Source: Eutreptiella sp. 'Long Island Sound 2002' (lineage: Eukaryota; Euglenozoa; Euglenophyceae; Eutreptiales; Eutreptiaceae). Taken from it: 64,000 nucleotides of DNA. The stretch spans positions 31,889,759-31,953,758 of the forward strand of contig OZ038388.1 in NCBI GenBank assembly GCA_964036045.1. The letters run 5' to 3'. The translations under genes were made by a program, and so were the position numbers. This document shows, one piece after another, positions 63,916 to 64,000 of the stretch; the first letter of the stretch is position 1; every line of letters starts with the position of its first letter. Under the pieces are notes generated by a model. The model saw nothing but the letters and a program-made list of their open reading frames with translations, made no database searches and was not told the origin of the DNA.

Positions 63916-64000
63916 CTGGTCCTTGGGTTGCCGGTCCCGGACTGGGCGATGCAGCCCAGTGCACAGGACTGCGCCCCACGCACACGTATTGTGTCCCTCA

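Noticed and set aside
61851-63983. Long minus-strand ORFs of up to 710 codons with Thr-His-Pro-Arg repeats
   Set aside because: They arise from translating the GGGT/GCGT minisatellite and run out of frame through the LINE fragment; there is no non-repetitive domain of their own.

Overview
This is eukaryotic nuclear DNA, most likely from a protist or alga. The reasons are spliced genes with GT-AG introns and phase-consistent exon joins, EF-hand proteins, non-LTR retrotransposon (LINE) remnants, long satellite arrays, and abundant (TG)n, (GGGT)n and poly-C/poly-G tracts. There are no operons, no ribosome-binding sites and no prokaryotic-style gene packing. The species cannot be named from the sequence. 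Genes are sparse and GC-rich, sitting in a large, repeat-laden background.

Layout: 0-1.4 kb holds the end of a mobile-element ORF with an Ulp1-like protease core and a Cys/His zinc finger. 1.4-5.2 kb is satellite-like and non-coding. 5.2-6.5 kb is an FAD/NAD(P)-binding oxidoreductase. 7.5-9.2 kb has weak ORFs, including an SH3/Tudor-like fragment also found in a transposon at 25 kb. 10.4-13.1 kb carries three short transposons side by side. 14.3-18.8 kb is a three-exon gene for a 358-residue protein with six EF-hands. 22.0-24.4 kb is a foldback structure made of an 11-bp satellite. 24.9-26.3 kb is one transposon nested in another. 26.6-45.1 kb is best read as one widely spaced multi-exon gene: ten exons that stay in frame across nine introns, with a degenerate EF-hand. 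Its introns hold a transposon, tRNA-like repeats, a segmental duplication and microsatellites. 45.9-47.7 kb and 53.8-54.5 kb contain more exon-like pieces, possibly later exons of that gene or of a neighbour. Between them lies a decayed antisense LINE (48.7-53.2 kb). 55-60 kb is mostly repeats, with a head-to-head pair of tRNA-like sequences at 59.3 kb. 60.2-63.9 kb is a GGGTG/GCGTG minisatellite interrupted by a 5'-truncated LINE.

The most interesting signal is a family of 0.7-0.8 kb elements (10.4, 11.5, 25.0 and 35.6 kb; probably 12.4 kb; plus one host copy at 24.9-26.3 kb). They share GGGG(G) termini, 3-bp target duplications and an AAAAGTAGC-like motif near the right end. Both ends carry directly oriented arrays of an 11-bp GC-rich unit whose core differs by family (GCAGTGC, CCGTGC or GCCGGGC). 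They carry remnants of a DDE transposase resembling the ISXO2/Harbinger-like group, of a Cys-rich finger and of an SH3/Tudor-like protein. I infer a transposon superfamily with iteron-like ends and family-specific recognition motifs. The 11-bp period recurs in the large foldback satellite.
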